A model generated the notes under the pieces. The model searched no databases. It worked only from the letters and a program-made list of their open reading frames with translations, and was not told where the DNA came from. 64,000 nucleotides of DNA from Rhizobiales bacterium 62-47. GTDB taxonomy: Bacteria; Pseudomonadota; Alphaproteobacteria; Rhizobiales; Xanthobacteraceae. The stretch spans positions 248,001-312,000 of the forward strand of contig MKVX01000011.1 of assembly GCA_001899255.1 (NCBI GenBank), given 5' to 3'. Positions 55,676 through 62,904 of the stretch are shown here, piece after piece. How positions within the stretch are numbered: the stretch's first letter is position 1; every line of letters begins with the position of its first letter. A program made the translations under genes and the position numbers.

Positions 55676-55744
55676 TGGTCCTTCCGATTTTGACATTTGC
55701 CGAAGCCCCCGCTGAAACGGGATGCAAATGTTGAAATCGGACCA
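55676..55744. repeat. Long imperfect inverted repeat between trmL and queE
   Basis: Left arm TGGTCC(TTCC)GATTTTGACATTTGC (55676-55700) pairs with right arm GCAAATGTTGAAATCGGACCA (55724-55744); a further CCCG/CGGG pair lies inside. The left arm has a four-base insertion. It ends about 23 bp before the queE start. Confidence 0.6.
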
Positions 55745-55767
55745 CTAGATGCCCCGGAGACCGTTGC

Positions 55768-56397
55768 GTGAGCTACGCGGTGAAGGAAATCTTCCTGACA
55801 TTACAAGGCGAAGGCGCTCATGCCGGTCGCACCGCGGTATTTTGCCGCTTCGCGGGCTGCAACCTGTGGAGCGGCCGCGAGGAGGATCGCGCGGGAGCCG
55901 TCTGCACCTTCTGCGACACCGATTTCGTCGGCATCGACGGCACGCTGGGCGGCCGCTATGCCTCGGCCGATGAGCTGGCCGACACCGTGGCCGCGCAGTG
56001 GGCGGCCGACGGCGACCGCTTCGTGGTGCTGACCGGCGGCGAACCGCTGCTGCAGGTCGATCCCGAACTGGTAGCCGCGCTGCACGCCCGCGGTTTCACC
56101 ATTGCCGTCGAGACCAACGGCACGCTGGACCCGCCCGACGGCATCGACTGGATTTGCGTCAGTCCGAAAGCCGGTGCCAGTTTGCGAATCCGCAAAGGCC
56201 ATGAGCTCAAACTGGTCTATCCGCAGGTCGAGAACCGGCCGGAGCAATTCGCCGGCCTCGCCTTCGAACGCTTCTCGTTGCAGCCGCTGGACGGGCCGGA
56301 TATCGCGGAGAACACCGCACGCGCGATTGACTACTGCCTGCATCATCCGCAATGGCGGCTGAGCGTGCAGACACACAAGACGTTAGGGATCAGGTAG
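55768..56397 (+). CDS. queE: 7-carboxy-7-deazaguanine synthase
   Basis: A radical SAM enzyme of queuosine biosynthesis converting carboxytetrahydropterin to CDG. The N-terminus EIFLTLQGEGAHAGRTAVFC is diagnostic; the cluster cysteines are in CRFAGCNLWSGRE and VCTFCDTDFVG, with a longer insertion between the Cys residues than in classical CxxxCxxC enzymes, as usual for one QueE subgroup. TGGEPLLQVDPEL is the SAM-binding segment. GTG start; 209 residues. queD follows 154 bp downstream, so the two serve consecutive steps of the pathway. Confidence 0.93.
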   Translation: MSYAVKEIFLTLQGEGAHAGRTAVFCRFAGCNLWSGREEDRAGAVCTFCDTDFVGIDGTLGGRYASADELADTVAAQWAADGDRFVVLTGGEPLLQVDPELVAALHARGFTIAVETNGTLDPPDGIDWICVSPKAGASLRIRKGHELKLVYPQVENRPEQFAGLAFERFSLQPLDGPDIAENTARAIDYCLHHPQWRLSVQTHKTLGIR

Positions 56398-56420
56398 TTG
56401 ATACGACAGCCGCAAAAAGA

Positions 56421-56500
56421 AGCATCAGGCGCGGGGCTTGACCCGCGCATCCATCGATTCTTCAAGGACGATGGATTGCCGGATCAAGTCCGGCAATGAC
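56421..56500. repeat. Family C palindromic intergenic repeat, degenerate copy 3
   Basis: GCATCAGGCGCGGGGCTTGA to CGGCAATGAC with GGGCTTGACCC and GGATTGCCGGATCAAGTCC inner parts. It resembles family C but the outer left end has decayed. It lies between queE and queD. Confidence 0.5.
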
Positions 56501-56551
56501 GCGGCCGTTGTGACTGGGTCCACATCGGACTGATCGGGAGTTGAGTAATCC

Positions 56552-56932
56552 ATGTGGGAATTGACCAAATCGTTCCGCTTCGAAGCAGCCCACGCGCTGC
56601 CGGGAACGACGCTGGGCGCCGCGAGCCAGGAAATTCACGGCCACTCGTTCCGCGCCGAAGTGACCATTCGCGGCACGCCCGATCCGGCCACCGGCATGGT
56701 GCTCGACCTCGGGCTGCTGGAACGCGCGCTCGCCGACATGCGACAAACGCTCGACCACAAATTCCTCAACAATATCGATGCGCTTGGCGCGCCGACGCTG
56801 GAAAACATTTCGCGCTTCATCTGGGAGCGCGTGCAACATGCCGGCCAGGTGACGCGGGTCAGCGTGCATCGCGACAGTTGCAACGAGTCGTGTACGTATT
56901 TCGGGCCGCAAACCAAAATGCCGTCACCCTGA
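56552..56932 (+). CDS. queD: 6-carboxytetrahydropterin synthase-like protein
   Basis: QueD-family (PTPS-fold) protein of 126 residues; the enzyme turns dihydroneopterin triphosphate into 6-carboxytetrahydropterin. Zinc ligands are His14 (EAAHALPG) and His29/His31 (EIHGHSF), and Asp68-His69 (TLDHKFLN) is conserved. The residue aligned with the catalytic Cys of E. coli QueD is Ser25 (AASQEIHGH), and the Glu of KETC is Asp108 (RDSC), so activity may differ from the textbook enzyme. A family A repeat begins inside the last codons and supplies the stop. Confidence 0.85.
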   Translation: MWELTKSFRFEAAHALPGTTLGAASQEIHGHSFRAEVTIRGTPDPATGMVLDLGLLERALADMRQTLDHKFLNNIDALGAPTLENISRFIWERVQHAGQVTRVSVHRDSCNESCTYFGPQTKMPSP

Positions 56933-57016
56933 GGCGCGCCATGCGCAGCATGGAGCCTCGAAGGGCGACGACAACATCATCCTTCGAGGCTCGCTCCGCT
57001 CGCACCTCAGGATGAC
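56923..57016. repeat. Family A palindromic intergenic repeat, copy 7 (overlaps the queD stop)
   Basis: Starts GTCACCCTGAGGCGCG and ends CTCGCACCTCAGGATGAC. Its first bases encode the last residues and the TGA of queD, so the element or its end was accepted into the coding region. Confidence 0.8.
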
Positions 57017-57054
57017 GCATCGTCACGCGTGATACACCTCGCCAGGAGCCGGAC

Positions 57055-57942
57055 ATGGACGTCTCTCTCATCGACAATCGCAAATCCCGCGCCCGCACCT
57101 GGTTCGAAAACCTGCGCGACCAGATCTGCGCCGCCTTCGAAAAACTCGAGGACGACGCACCTGCATCGCTTTATCCCGACAGCGCCGGACGTTTCGTCCG
57201 CACGCCATGGGAGCGTACCGATCACACCGGCAAGCCCGGCGGTGGCGGCGTGATGGCGATCATGCACGGGCGGCTGTTCGAAAAGGTCGGCGTGCATTGC
57301 TCTACCGTGCACGGCGAATTCGCGCCGGAATTCCGCGCGCAGATTCCCGGCGCCAGCGACGATCCGCGCTTCTGGGCCTCGGGCATTTCGCTGATCGCCC
57401 ACATGCATAATCCGCACGTGCCCGCCGTGCACATGAACACGCGCTTCGTGGTGACGACGAAAGCCTGGTTCGGCGGCGGCGCCGACCTGACGCCGGTGCT
57501 CGACCGGCGGCGCACGCAGGACGACAGCGACACCGTGGCCTTCCACGCCGCGATGCAGTCCGCCTGCGATGCCCACGCGACGATTGCGTCGTACGATAAA
57601 TACAAGAAATGGTGCGACGAGTATTTCTACCTGCCGCATCGCAAGGAAGCGCGCGGCATCGGCGGCATCTTCTACGACTGGCACGACTCGGGCGACTGGG
57701 ACGCCGACCTCGCCTTCACCCAGGACGTCGGCCGCGCTTTCCTGAAAATCTATCCCGATCTCGTCCGCCGCAACTTTAATACGCCGTGGACCGACGCCGA
57801 CCGTGAAGAGCAACTGATCCGACGCGGCCGCTATGTCGAATTCAACCTGCTGTACGATCGCGGCACCATCTTCGGACTGAAGACCGGCGGCAATGTCGAT
57901 TCGATTCTGTCGTCGATGCCGCCCGTCGCGAAGTGGCCCTAG
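57055..57942 (+). CDS. hemF: Coproporphyrinogen III oxidase, oxygen-dependent
   Basis: Aerobic heme synthesis: decarboxylates two propionates of coproporphyrinogen III. The protein has 295 residues with [20 protein letters not shown] near the N-terminus, [20 protein letters not shown], the conserved [15 protein letters not shown] and, near the C-terminus, [18 protein letters not shown]. The residues expected to bind the substrate are intact. Start ATG with a weak AGGAG (CCAGGAGCCGGAC) eight bases upstream. Single-gene unit after a family A repeat; convergent with cca. Confidence 0.96.
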   Translation: MDVSLIDNRKSRARTWFENLRDQICAAFEKLEDDAPASLYPDSAGRFVRTPWERTDHTGKPGGGGVMAIMHGRLFEKVGVHCSTVHGEFAPEFRAQIPGASDDPRFWASGISLIAHMHNPHVPAVHMNTRFVVTTKAWFGGGADLTPVLDRRRTQDDSDTVAFHAAMQSACDAHATIASYDKYKKWCDEYFYLPHRKEARGIGGIFYDWHDSGDWDADLAFTQDVGRAFLKIYPDLVRRNFNTPWTDADREEQLIRRGRYVEFNLLYDRGTIFGLKTGGNVDSILSSMPPVAKWP

Positions 57943-57961
57943 CCTCGCCTGTTCGTTCGCA

Positions 57962-59218
57962 TCAAAGCCGGTGATCGCGGGTGAACCGCATCACCGTCTG
58001 ATCGGCAATCGCGTTGAGCGCCGACGGCTGCATCGGGAAGCCCGCCGCCAGCCATGAGTCTTCGGCCAGCGACAGCACGTGGCCGAGCGCCGGCCCCTCG
58101 GCGAAACCGCGCGCGATGAAATCGACAGCCTTGAGCGGAAACGTCGGCGCCTGCCAGCGCTCGGGCAGGCTGATGAGCTGCCGCCAATAGCTATCCCCGG
58201 TGCCGCGGCCGGATCGCGCCCACGCCAGCAGCACCCGATCGTGGAATCGCGTCACGCCGAGCCGGTAGAGGCGACGTTGCGCGGTCGCTTCGTCCATGCC
58301 GTCGAGCCGCCACCAGCGATGCCCCATGGAATCCAGCGCCTTGGTTTCGCCATTGGTTAGCCGCAAGCGCGTCGCAAGCCGTCGCGCATCCTCGGTGACG
58401 GCGACCGACAACGCGCCGAGCCGCAACATCGGACTGGGCGGCAACGCCAGTGCGCGCTCGATGTCGATCATCGCCGCGAGCGTGCGCGGATAAGCCACCC
58501 CGCCAAGGATCGGCAACAACAAACCGCCATCGCGCATCGCCACGATGGCATCGAGCGCGCCATCGGCGACCAGCAGCTTGAGCATTTCCATGCGAATGCG
58601 TTCCGCCGACAACGTCGGCAAGCCGCCGCGTCCGCGAATGCATGCGATGAAGCCCGCGCGATCGAGTTCGCCCGCGCCATAGGCCGCATGAAACCGGAAG
58701 AAACGCAAAATGCGCAGATAATCTTCCGCGATGCGCCGATCGGGATCGCCGATGAAGCGCACGCGCCGCGCCGCGATATCGGCCAATCCGCCGACATGAT
58801 CGTGCACGATACCGGCCGCATCCACCGACAAGCCGTTGATGGTGAAGTCGCGCCGCTGCGCATCGCTGATCCAGTCGCGACCGAATGCGACCTTGGCCTT
58901 GCGGCCGAACGTCTCGACATCCTCGCGCAAGGTCGTCACTTCGAACGGGTGGCCGTCGATCACCAGCGTCACCGTACCGTGCTCGATACCGGTCGGCACG
59001 CTCTTGATGCCTGCAGCACGGGCGCGGCGAACCACTTCCTCCGGCACGGCCGTCGTGGCGATATCGACATCGTTGATGGCGATTCCCAACAACGCATTAC
59101 GCACCGCGCCGCCGACGACGCGCGCCTCCTCGCCGTCCGCATTGAGCATGGCGAGAAGCCGCGCGGTCGCACCCGATGTCAGCCATGGCGCATCATGGAG
59201 CTGCGCCGGTTCGGTCAT
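57962..59218 (-). CDS. cca: CCA-adding enzyme / tRNA nucleotidyltransferase
   Basis: A class II nucleotidyltransferase of 418 residues that adds or repairs the 3' CCA of tRNAs. The catalytic head has GGAVRN (36-41) and the metal-binding DVD (50-52) in INDVDIATTAVP; the DAQRRDFTINGLSVD and GDPDRRIAEDYLRILRFFRF motifs are standard. The C-terminal body is helical. Specificity (A-adding versus full CCA) is not decided by sequence. The start overlaps the stop of the upstream DUF6111 gene (ATGA), making it the last of four coupled genes. Confidence 0.93.
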   Translation of the reverse strand: MTEPAQLHDAPWLTSGATARLLAMLNADGEEARVVGGAVRNALLGIAINDVDIATTAVPEEVVRRARAAGIKSVPTGIEHGTVTLVIDGHPFEVTTLREDVETFGRKAKVAFGRDWISDAQRRDFTINGLSVDAAGIVHDHVGGLADIAARRVRFIGDPDRRIAEDYLRILRFFRFHAAYGAGELDRAGFIACIRGRGGLPTLSAERIRMEMLKLLVADGALDAIVAMRDGGLLLPILGGVAYPRTLAAMIDIERALALPPSPMLRLGALSVAVTEDARRLATRLRLTNGETKALDSMGHRWWRLDGMDEATAQRRLYRLGVTRFHDRVLLAWARSGRGTGDSYWRQLISLPERWQAPTFPLKAVDFIARGFAEGPALGHVLSLAEDSWLAAGFPMQPSALNAIADQTVMRFTRDHRL

Positions 59219-59478
59219 TTGTCGACTCCCGGCACCAGTCTGCCGTTCTCGATGTGCGCAGGCGTGTATGTCGAATTCGGTGGCGCTCCGGAGAAGTGCG
59301 CCAGCAAAATCAGACTGAGAATGGTCAGCAGCAACGCGCCGATCGCCAGCTTGATAACAATGTGCGCAGGCCATGAGGTCCGGTCGAACACACCGCTGCG
59401 GCTTGCCAGCAGAAAGCAGGCATAAAGCGCGAACGGAATCAGGAATATTCCGAGTTCGGTCAGTACGGGACGGATCAT
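59215..59478 (-). CDS. DUF6111 small membrane protein
   Basis: 87 residues: two membrane helices (LTELGIFLIPFALYACFLLA and HIVIKLAIGALLLTILSLIL) and a short C-terminal periplasmic tail ending with IENGRLVPGVDK. The pattern matches DUF6111, found beside cca and Nudix genes in Bradyrhizobium-type genomes (recollection). Function unknown. It overlaps the Nudix gene upstream and cca downstream by ATGA junctions, so it is expressed with both. Confidence 0.75.
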   Translation of the reverse strand: MIRPVLTELGIFLIPFALYACFLLASRSGVFDRTSWPAHIVIKLAIGALLLTILSLILLAHFSGAPPNSTYTPAHIENGRLVPGVDK

Positions 59479-60149
59479 GGCAGGTAGATCCGCTCGTACA
59501 ACACGCGCAAGATGCCCGCGGTCGCGCCCCAGATGTAACGCTCGGCAAACGGCATGGCGTAGTAGGACCGTTCCATACCGCGAAATTCCTTGCTGTGAAT
59601 CTGGTGGTTCTCGGGATTCATCAAGAATGCAAGCGGCACTTCGAATGCATCTTCGACTTCGGCGGCGTTGATATGCAGGTCGAAGCCAGGCTTGACCCGT
59701 GCCAGCGTCGGCAAAATGCGAAAGCCCAACCCCGTCGCATAGAGATCGAGATAACCGATCGGCTCAATGAACTGCCGATCGAGGCCAACCTCCTCGTGCG
59801 CCTCGCGCAGCGCCGCGTCGAGCGGCGAATGATCGGTGGCGTCGATCTTGCCGCCGGGAAACGAGATTTGCCCGGCATGGCTGCTGAGATGCGGCGAACG
59901 CTGCGTCAGCAACACCGTCGGCTCGTCGCGCTCGACCACCGGAATCAACACCGCCGCCGGCCGCACCGGCTGTTCTTCGGCAATGATGCGCCACATGCGA
60001 TCGGTGCCCTGATCGCCGCTCGGCGGCACGATATTGGGATCGGTCAGCCCCGGAGGCACGTCGAAATTCAGGCGCGTTTGCGCCCGGCCAAAAAATTCGC
60101 CGGAGCCAAGCGTCCTGAGAGGTTGCGCGGCCAGCATCGGTTCAGTCAA
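59475..60149 (-). CDS. CoA pyrophosphatase-like Nudix hydrolase
   Basis: 224 residues. The UPF0035 motif LLTQRSPHLSSHAGQISFPGG precedes the Nudix box AALREAHEEVG, as in NudL-type enzymes that hydrolyse CoA and its derivatives to 3',5'-ADP and phosphopantetheine. The first Nudix acid is part of GGKIDATD, as in the CoA subgroup. The N-terminal 70 residues include a basic leader and the AAVLIPVVER strand. It overlaps the DUF1285 gene by eight bases and the DUF6111 gene by ATGA. Confidence 0.88.
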   Translation of the reverse strand: MTEPMLAAQPLRTLGSGEFFGRAQTRLNFDVPPGLTDPNIVPPSGDQGTDRMWRIIAEEQPVRPAAVLIPVVERDEPTVLLTQRSPHLSSHAGQISFPGGKIDATDHSPLDAALREAHEEVGLDRQFIEPIGYLDLYATGLGFRILPTLARVKPGFDLHINAAEVEDAFEVPLAFLMNPENHQIHSKEFRGMERSYYAMPFAERYIWGATAGILRVLYERIYLP

Positions 60150-60744
60150 AGCGCATCCTCACCTGCTCTGCGTCCGCCATTGTGAAGAACTCACCGCCAG
60201 ACTCAATGCCAAACATTGGGCGGCCATCGATCATCCGCTCCACACCCATGTCAACCAGTTCATAGTACAGCGCGCGCGTGACCTTGGCCCACAGATCGGC
60301 ACGCACATGGAGATAAGGCACGAGGCCGTCGTCGGCGGCCGGTTCGAAGCGCAACCGATGCGCCGCATCGCACGCCACCCAATCGTCGACATTGGTGCGG
60401 AAATTCAGCAGGCGCTGGCCCTCGTGCAACTCATCGCGCATCTCGACCGCAAGAAACGGCGCGTCGTCGACCTGGATGCCGACCTTCTCCACCGGCGTCA
60501 CCAGAAAATGCTTGCCGTTTTCGTATTTGAGGATGGTGGAGAACAGCCGCACCAGCGCCGGGCGGCCGATCGGCGTCCCTTGATAGAACCATGTGCCGTC
60601 GCGGGCGATACGCATATCGAGATCGCCGCAAAACGGCGGATTCCACAGGTGCACCGGCGGCAATCCCTTGCCGGCCGCGGCATTCCGGGCAGCACTGGTC
60701 AATCCGTCTAGACTTCGTCCCGCTCCCTGCCCTTGGTTCGCCAT
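60142..60744 (-). CDS. DUF1285 domain protein
   Basis: 200 residues from the ATG at 60744, which has GGGG six bases upstream. The DUF1285 region runs from LPPVHLWNPPFCGDLDMRI through GTWFYQGTPIGRPALVRLFS to the C-terminus, including YLHVRADLWAKVTRALYYEL. The structure of family members is known, but the function is not. First gene of the DUF1285-nudix-DUF6111-cca operon; divergent from the MoxR gene with about 217 bp between. Longer frame upstream ignored. Confidence 0.85.
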   Translation of the reverse strand: MANQGQGAGRSLDGLTSAARNAAAGKGLPPVHLWNPPFCGDLDMRIARDGTWFYQGTPIGRPALVRLFSTILKYENGKHFLVTPVEKVGIQVDDAPFLAVEMRDELHEGQRLLNFRTNVDDWVACDAAHRLRFEPAADDGLVPYLHVRADLWAKVTRALYYELVDMGVERMIDGRPMFGIESGGEFFTMADAEQVRMRFD

Positions 60745-60961
60745 GGTTTGCCCCGAATCTGATCGGTTCGGTCTGGCACGATACGTGCAGCCCTTGAAAT
60801 GGTTCCTTAGTGCCAAATCGCCGCATCGTGATGCGCTTTAAGGTCTGAATGACCGATAATATGGGGATAGACCAATTGGATGAATACGTGACGTCCACTT
60901 AAGTTTAGCATGGGTTAAAGGCATGGCGACGCTTGGCGTTGCGATTGGCAAGGAGTGACGG

Positions 60962-61966
60962 ATGGCCGGCGGAGACAGTGTCGAGAAACTTGAAGATGTG
61001 ATCGTCCGGTCGGCCGAACAACTCGCCGGCAGCATCCGGGCGGCGAAGGAAGCGATCTCGACCGTCATCTTCGGTCAGGAGCGCGTCGTCGAAAATACGC
61101 TGGTCACCATCCTGTCCGGCGGCCACGCGCTGCTGATCGGCGTGCCGGGCCTCGCCAAGACCAAGCTGGTGGAAACGCTCGGTACCACGCTCGGGCTCGA
61201 TGCCAAGCGCATTCAGTTCACCCCCGACCTGATGCCGTCGGATATTCTCGGCGCCGAAGTGCTCGACGAAAGCGGTGCCGGCCGCCGCTCGTTCCGCTTC
61301 ATCGCCGGTCCGGTGTTCGCGCAACTGCTGATGGCTGACGAAATCAACCGCGCCAGTCCGCGTACGCAATCGGCGCTGTTGCAGGCGATGCAGGAACAGC
61401 ACATCACCGTGGCCGGCGCGCGCCACGACCTGCCGAAACCGTTCCACGTGCTGGCGACGCAGAACCCGTTGGAGCAGGAAGGCACCTATCCGTTGCCGGA
61501 AGCACAGCTCGACCGCTTTCTGATGGAAATCGATGTCGACTATCCGGACCGCGATGCCGAACGGCGCATCCTGTTCGAAACCACGGGCGCCGAGGAGACG
61601 CTGGCCAAGGCCGCGATGTCAGTCGAGGATCTGCTCGCCGCGCAACGCCTCGTGCGCCGGTTGCCGGTCGGCGATTCCGTCGTCGAAGCCATCCTCTCGC
61701 TGGTGCGCTCCGCACGTCCCGGCCCGGAGAGCGGCGACAACAGCGCGCTGATCGCCTGGGGACCGGGGCCGCGCGCCAGCCAGGCCTTGATGCTCGCGGT
61801 GCGCGCGCGTGCGCTGCTCGACGGACGTCTCGCGCCGTCGATCGACGACGTGCTCGACCTCGCCGAGCCGGTGCTCAAGCATCGCATGGCGCTGACCTTC
61901 TCGGCGCGCGCCGAAGGCAAGACCATCCCCGACGTTATTCGGCAACTGAAGACACGGATTGGCTGA
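60962..61966 (+). CDS. MoxR family AAA+ ATPase
   Basis: A 334-residue AAA+ chaperone ATPase. Walker A is GVPGLAKT (60-67), Walker B LLMADEINRASPRTQSALLQ, sensor 1 VLATQNPLEQEGTYPLPEAQ and the C-terminal sensor 2 with lid domain. MoxR ATPases activate or assemble partner proteins with VWA or DUF58 domains. AAGGAG lies six bases before the ATG. The next gene overlaps its stop codon (ATG within the TGA), and three genes form one operon. Confidence 0.92.
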   Translation: MAGGDSVEKLEDVIVRSAEQLAGSIRAAKEAISTVIFGQERVVENTLVTILSGGHALLIGVPGLAKTKLVETLGTTLGLDAKRIQFTPDLMPSDILGAEVLDESGAGRRSFRFIAGPVFAQLLMADEINRASPRTQSALLQAMQEQHITVAGARHDLPKPFHVLATQNPLEQEGTYPLPEAQLDRFLMEIDVDYPDRDAERRILFETTGAEETLAKAAMSVEDLLAAQRLVRRLPVGDSVVEAILSLVRSARPGPESGDNSALIAWGPGPRASQALMLAVRARALLDGRLAPSIDDVLDLAEPVLKHRMALTFSARAEGKTIPDVIRQLKTRIG

Positions 61967-62904
61967 TGGCCGCTGCCACGCAGCAAGCGACTCCAGAGAC
62001 GATTGCGATCAGGCGGGCCGACGGCGAGAGCCGGACGCTGGCGGCCTCGTTGCCGCGTCTCGTGCTGGAAGCACGCCGCATCGCTGCCAACGTCATTCAC
62101 GGCCTGCATGGCCGCAGGCGTGCAGGCGCCGGCGAAAGCTTCTGGCAATATCGCCGCTTCGTCTCCGGCGAACCCGCGCAGAACGTGGACTGGCGACGCT
62201 CGGCGCGCGACGATCATCTTTATGTTCGCGAGCAGGAATGGGAAGCCGCGCATACGGTGTGGCTGTGGCCGGACCGCTCGGCCTCGATGGCCTTTGCCTC
62301 GAAAGGCGTGCGCGACAGCAAGCTGGAACGCGGGCTGATCGTCACTTTCGCGCTGGCGGAATTGCTGGTGGCCGGTGGCGAACGCGTCGGCATCCCCGGC
62401 CTGATGGCACCGACCGCGAGTCGCAACGTCATCGACAAGATGGCGCAGGCCGTGCTGCACGATACCGCCACACGGGCGAGCCTGCCGCCGGCATTCGTGC
62501 CGACGACGTTGTCGGAAATCGTCGTGCTGTCGGATTTCTGGTCGCCCATGCCGGAGATCAAAACCATGCTGGCGGGTCTGTCGTCCTCCGGCGCGCATGG
62601 CACGCTGGTTCAGGTCGTCGACCCCGCCGAGGAGTCGTTCCCCTATTCCGGACGCGTCGAATTCGTCGAACCGGAAGGCGGCGGCGTCATCACCGCCGGC
62701 CGCGCCGAGACCTGGGCGCACGATTATAAGGCGCGCGTCGCCGCGCATCGCGATGAAATCCGCCTCGAATCCGGGCGGCTCGACTGGTTGTTCTCGATCC
62801 ACACCACCAGCCGTTCGGCGGCTGAACTGTTGCTATTTCTCCATAGCGGCATGATGGCCAGCAAGAGCGGCATCGGTACCGTGAAAGTGGGACGTAGCGC
62901 ATGA
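61966..62904 (+). CDS. DUF58 domain protein
   Basis: 312 residues. The DUF58 signature FWQYRRFVSGEPAQNVDWRR occurs around residue 60, after VIHGLHGRRRAGAGES; the rest is a VWA-like fold (VWLWPDRSASMAFAS with the metal-binding DxSxS modified to DRSAS, and ILVVLSDFWSP-like EIVVLSDFWSPMPE). DUF58 proteins pair with MoxR. Starts on the last base of the MoxR stop region and overlaps the next gene by ATGA, so translation is coupled throughout. Confidence 0.9.
   Translation: MAAATQQATPETIAIRRADGESRTLAASLPRLVLEARRIAANVIHGLHGRRRAGAGESFWQYRRFVSGEPAQNVDWRRSARDDHLYVREQEWEAAHTVWLWPDRSASMAFASKGVRDSKLERGLIVTFALAELLVAGGERVGIPGLMAPTASRNVIDKMAQAVLHDTATRASLPPAFVPTTLSEIVVLSDFWSPMPEIKTMLAGLSSSGAHGTLVQVVDPAEESFPYSGRVEFVEPEGGGVITAGRAETWAHDYKARVAAHRDEIRLESGRLDWLFSIHTTSRSAAELLLFLHSGMMASKSGIGTVKVGRSA

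Noticed and set aside
55585-55767. Possible preQ1 riboswitch before queE
   Set aside because: The expected short C-rich loop and A-rich tail next to the ribosome site are not visible; the structure present is a long inverted repeat instead.
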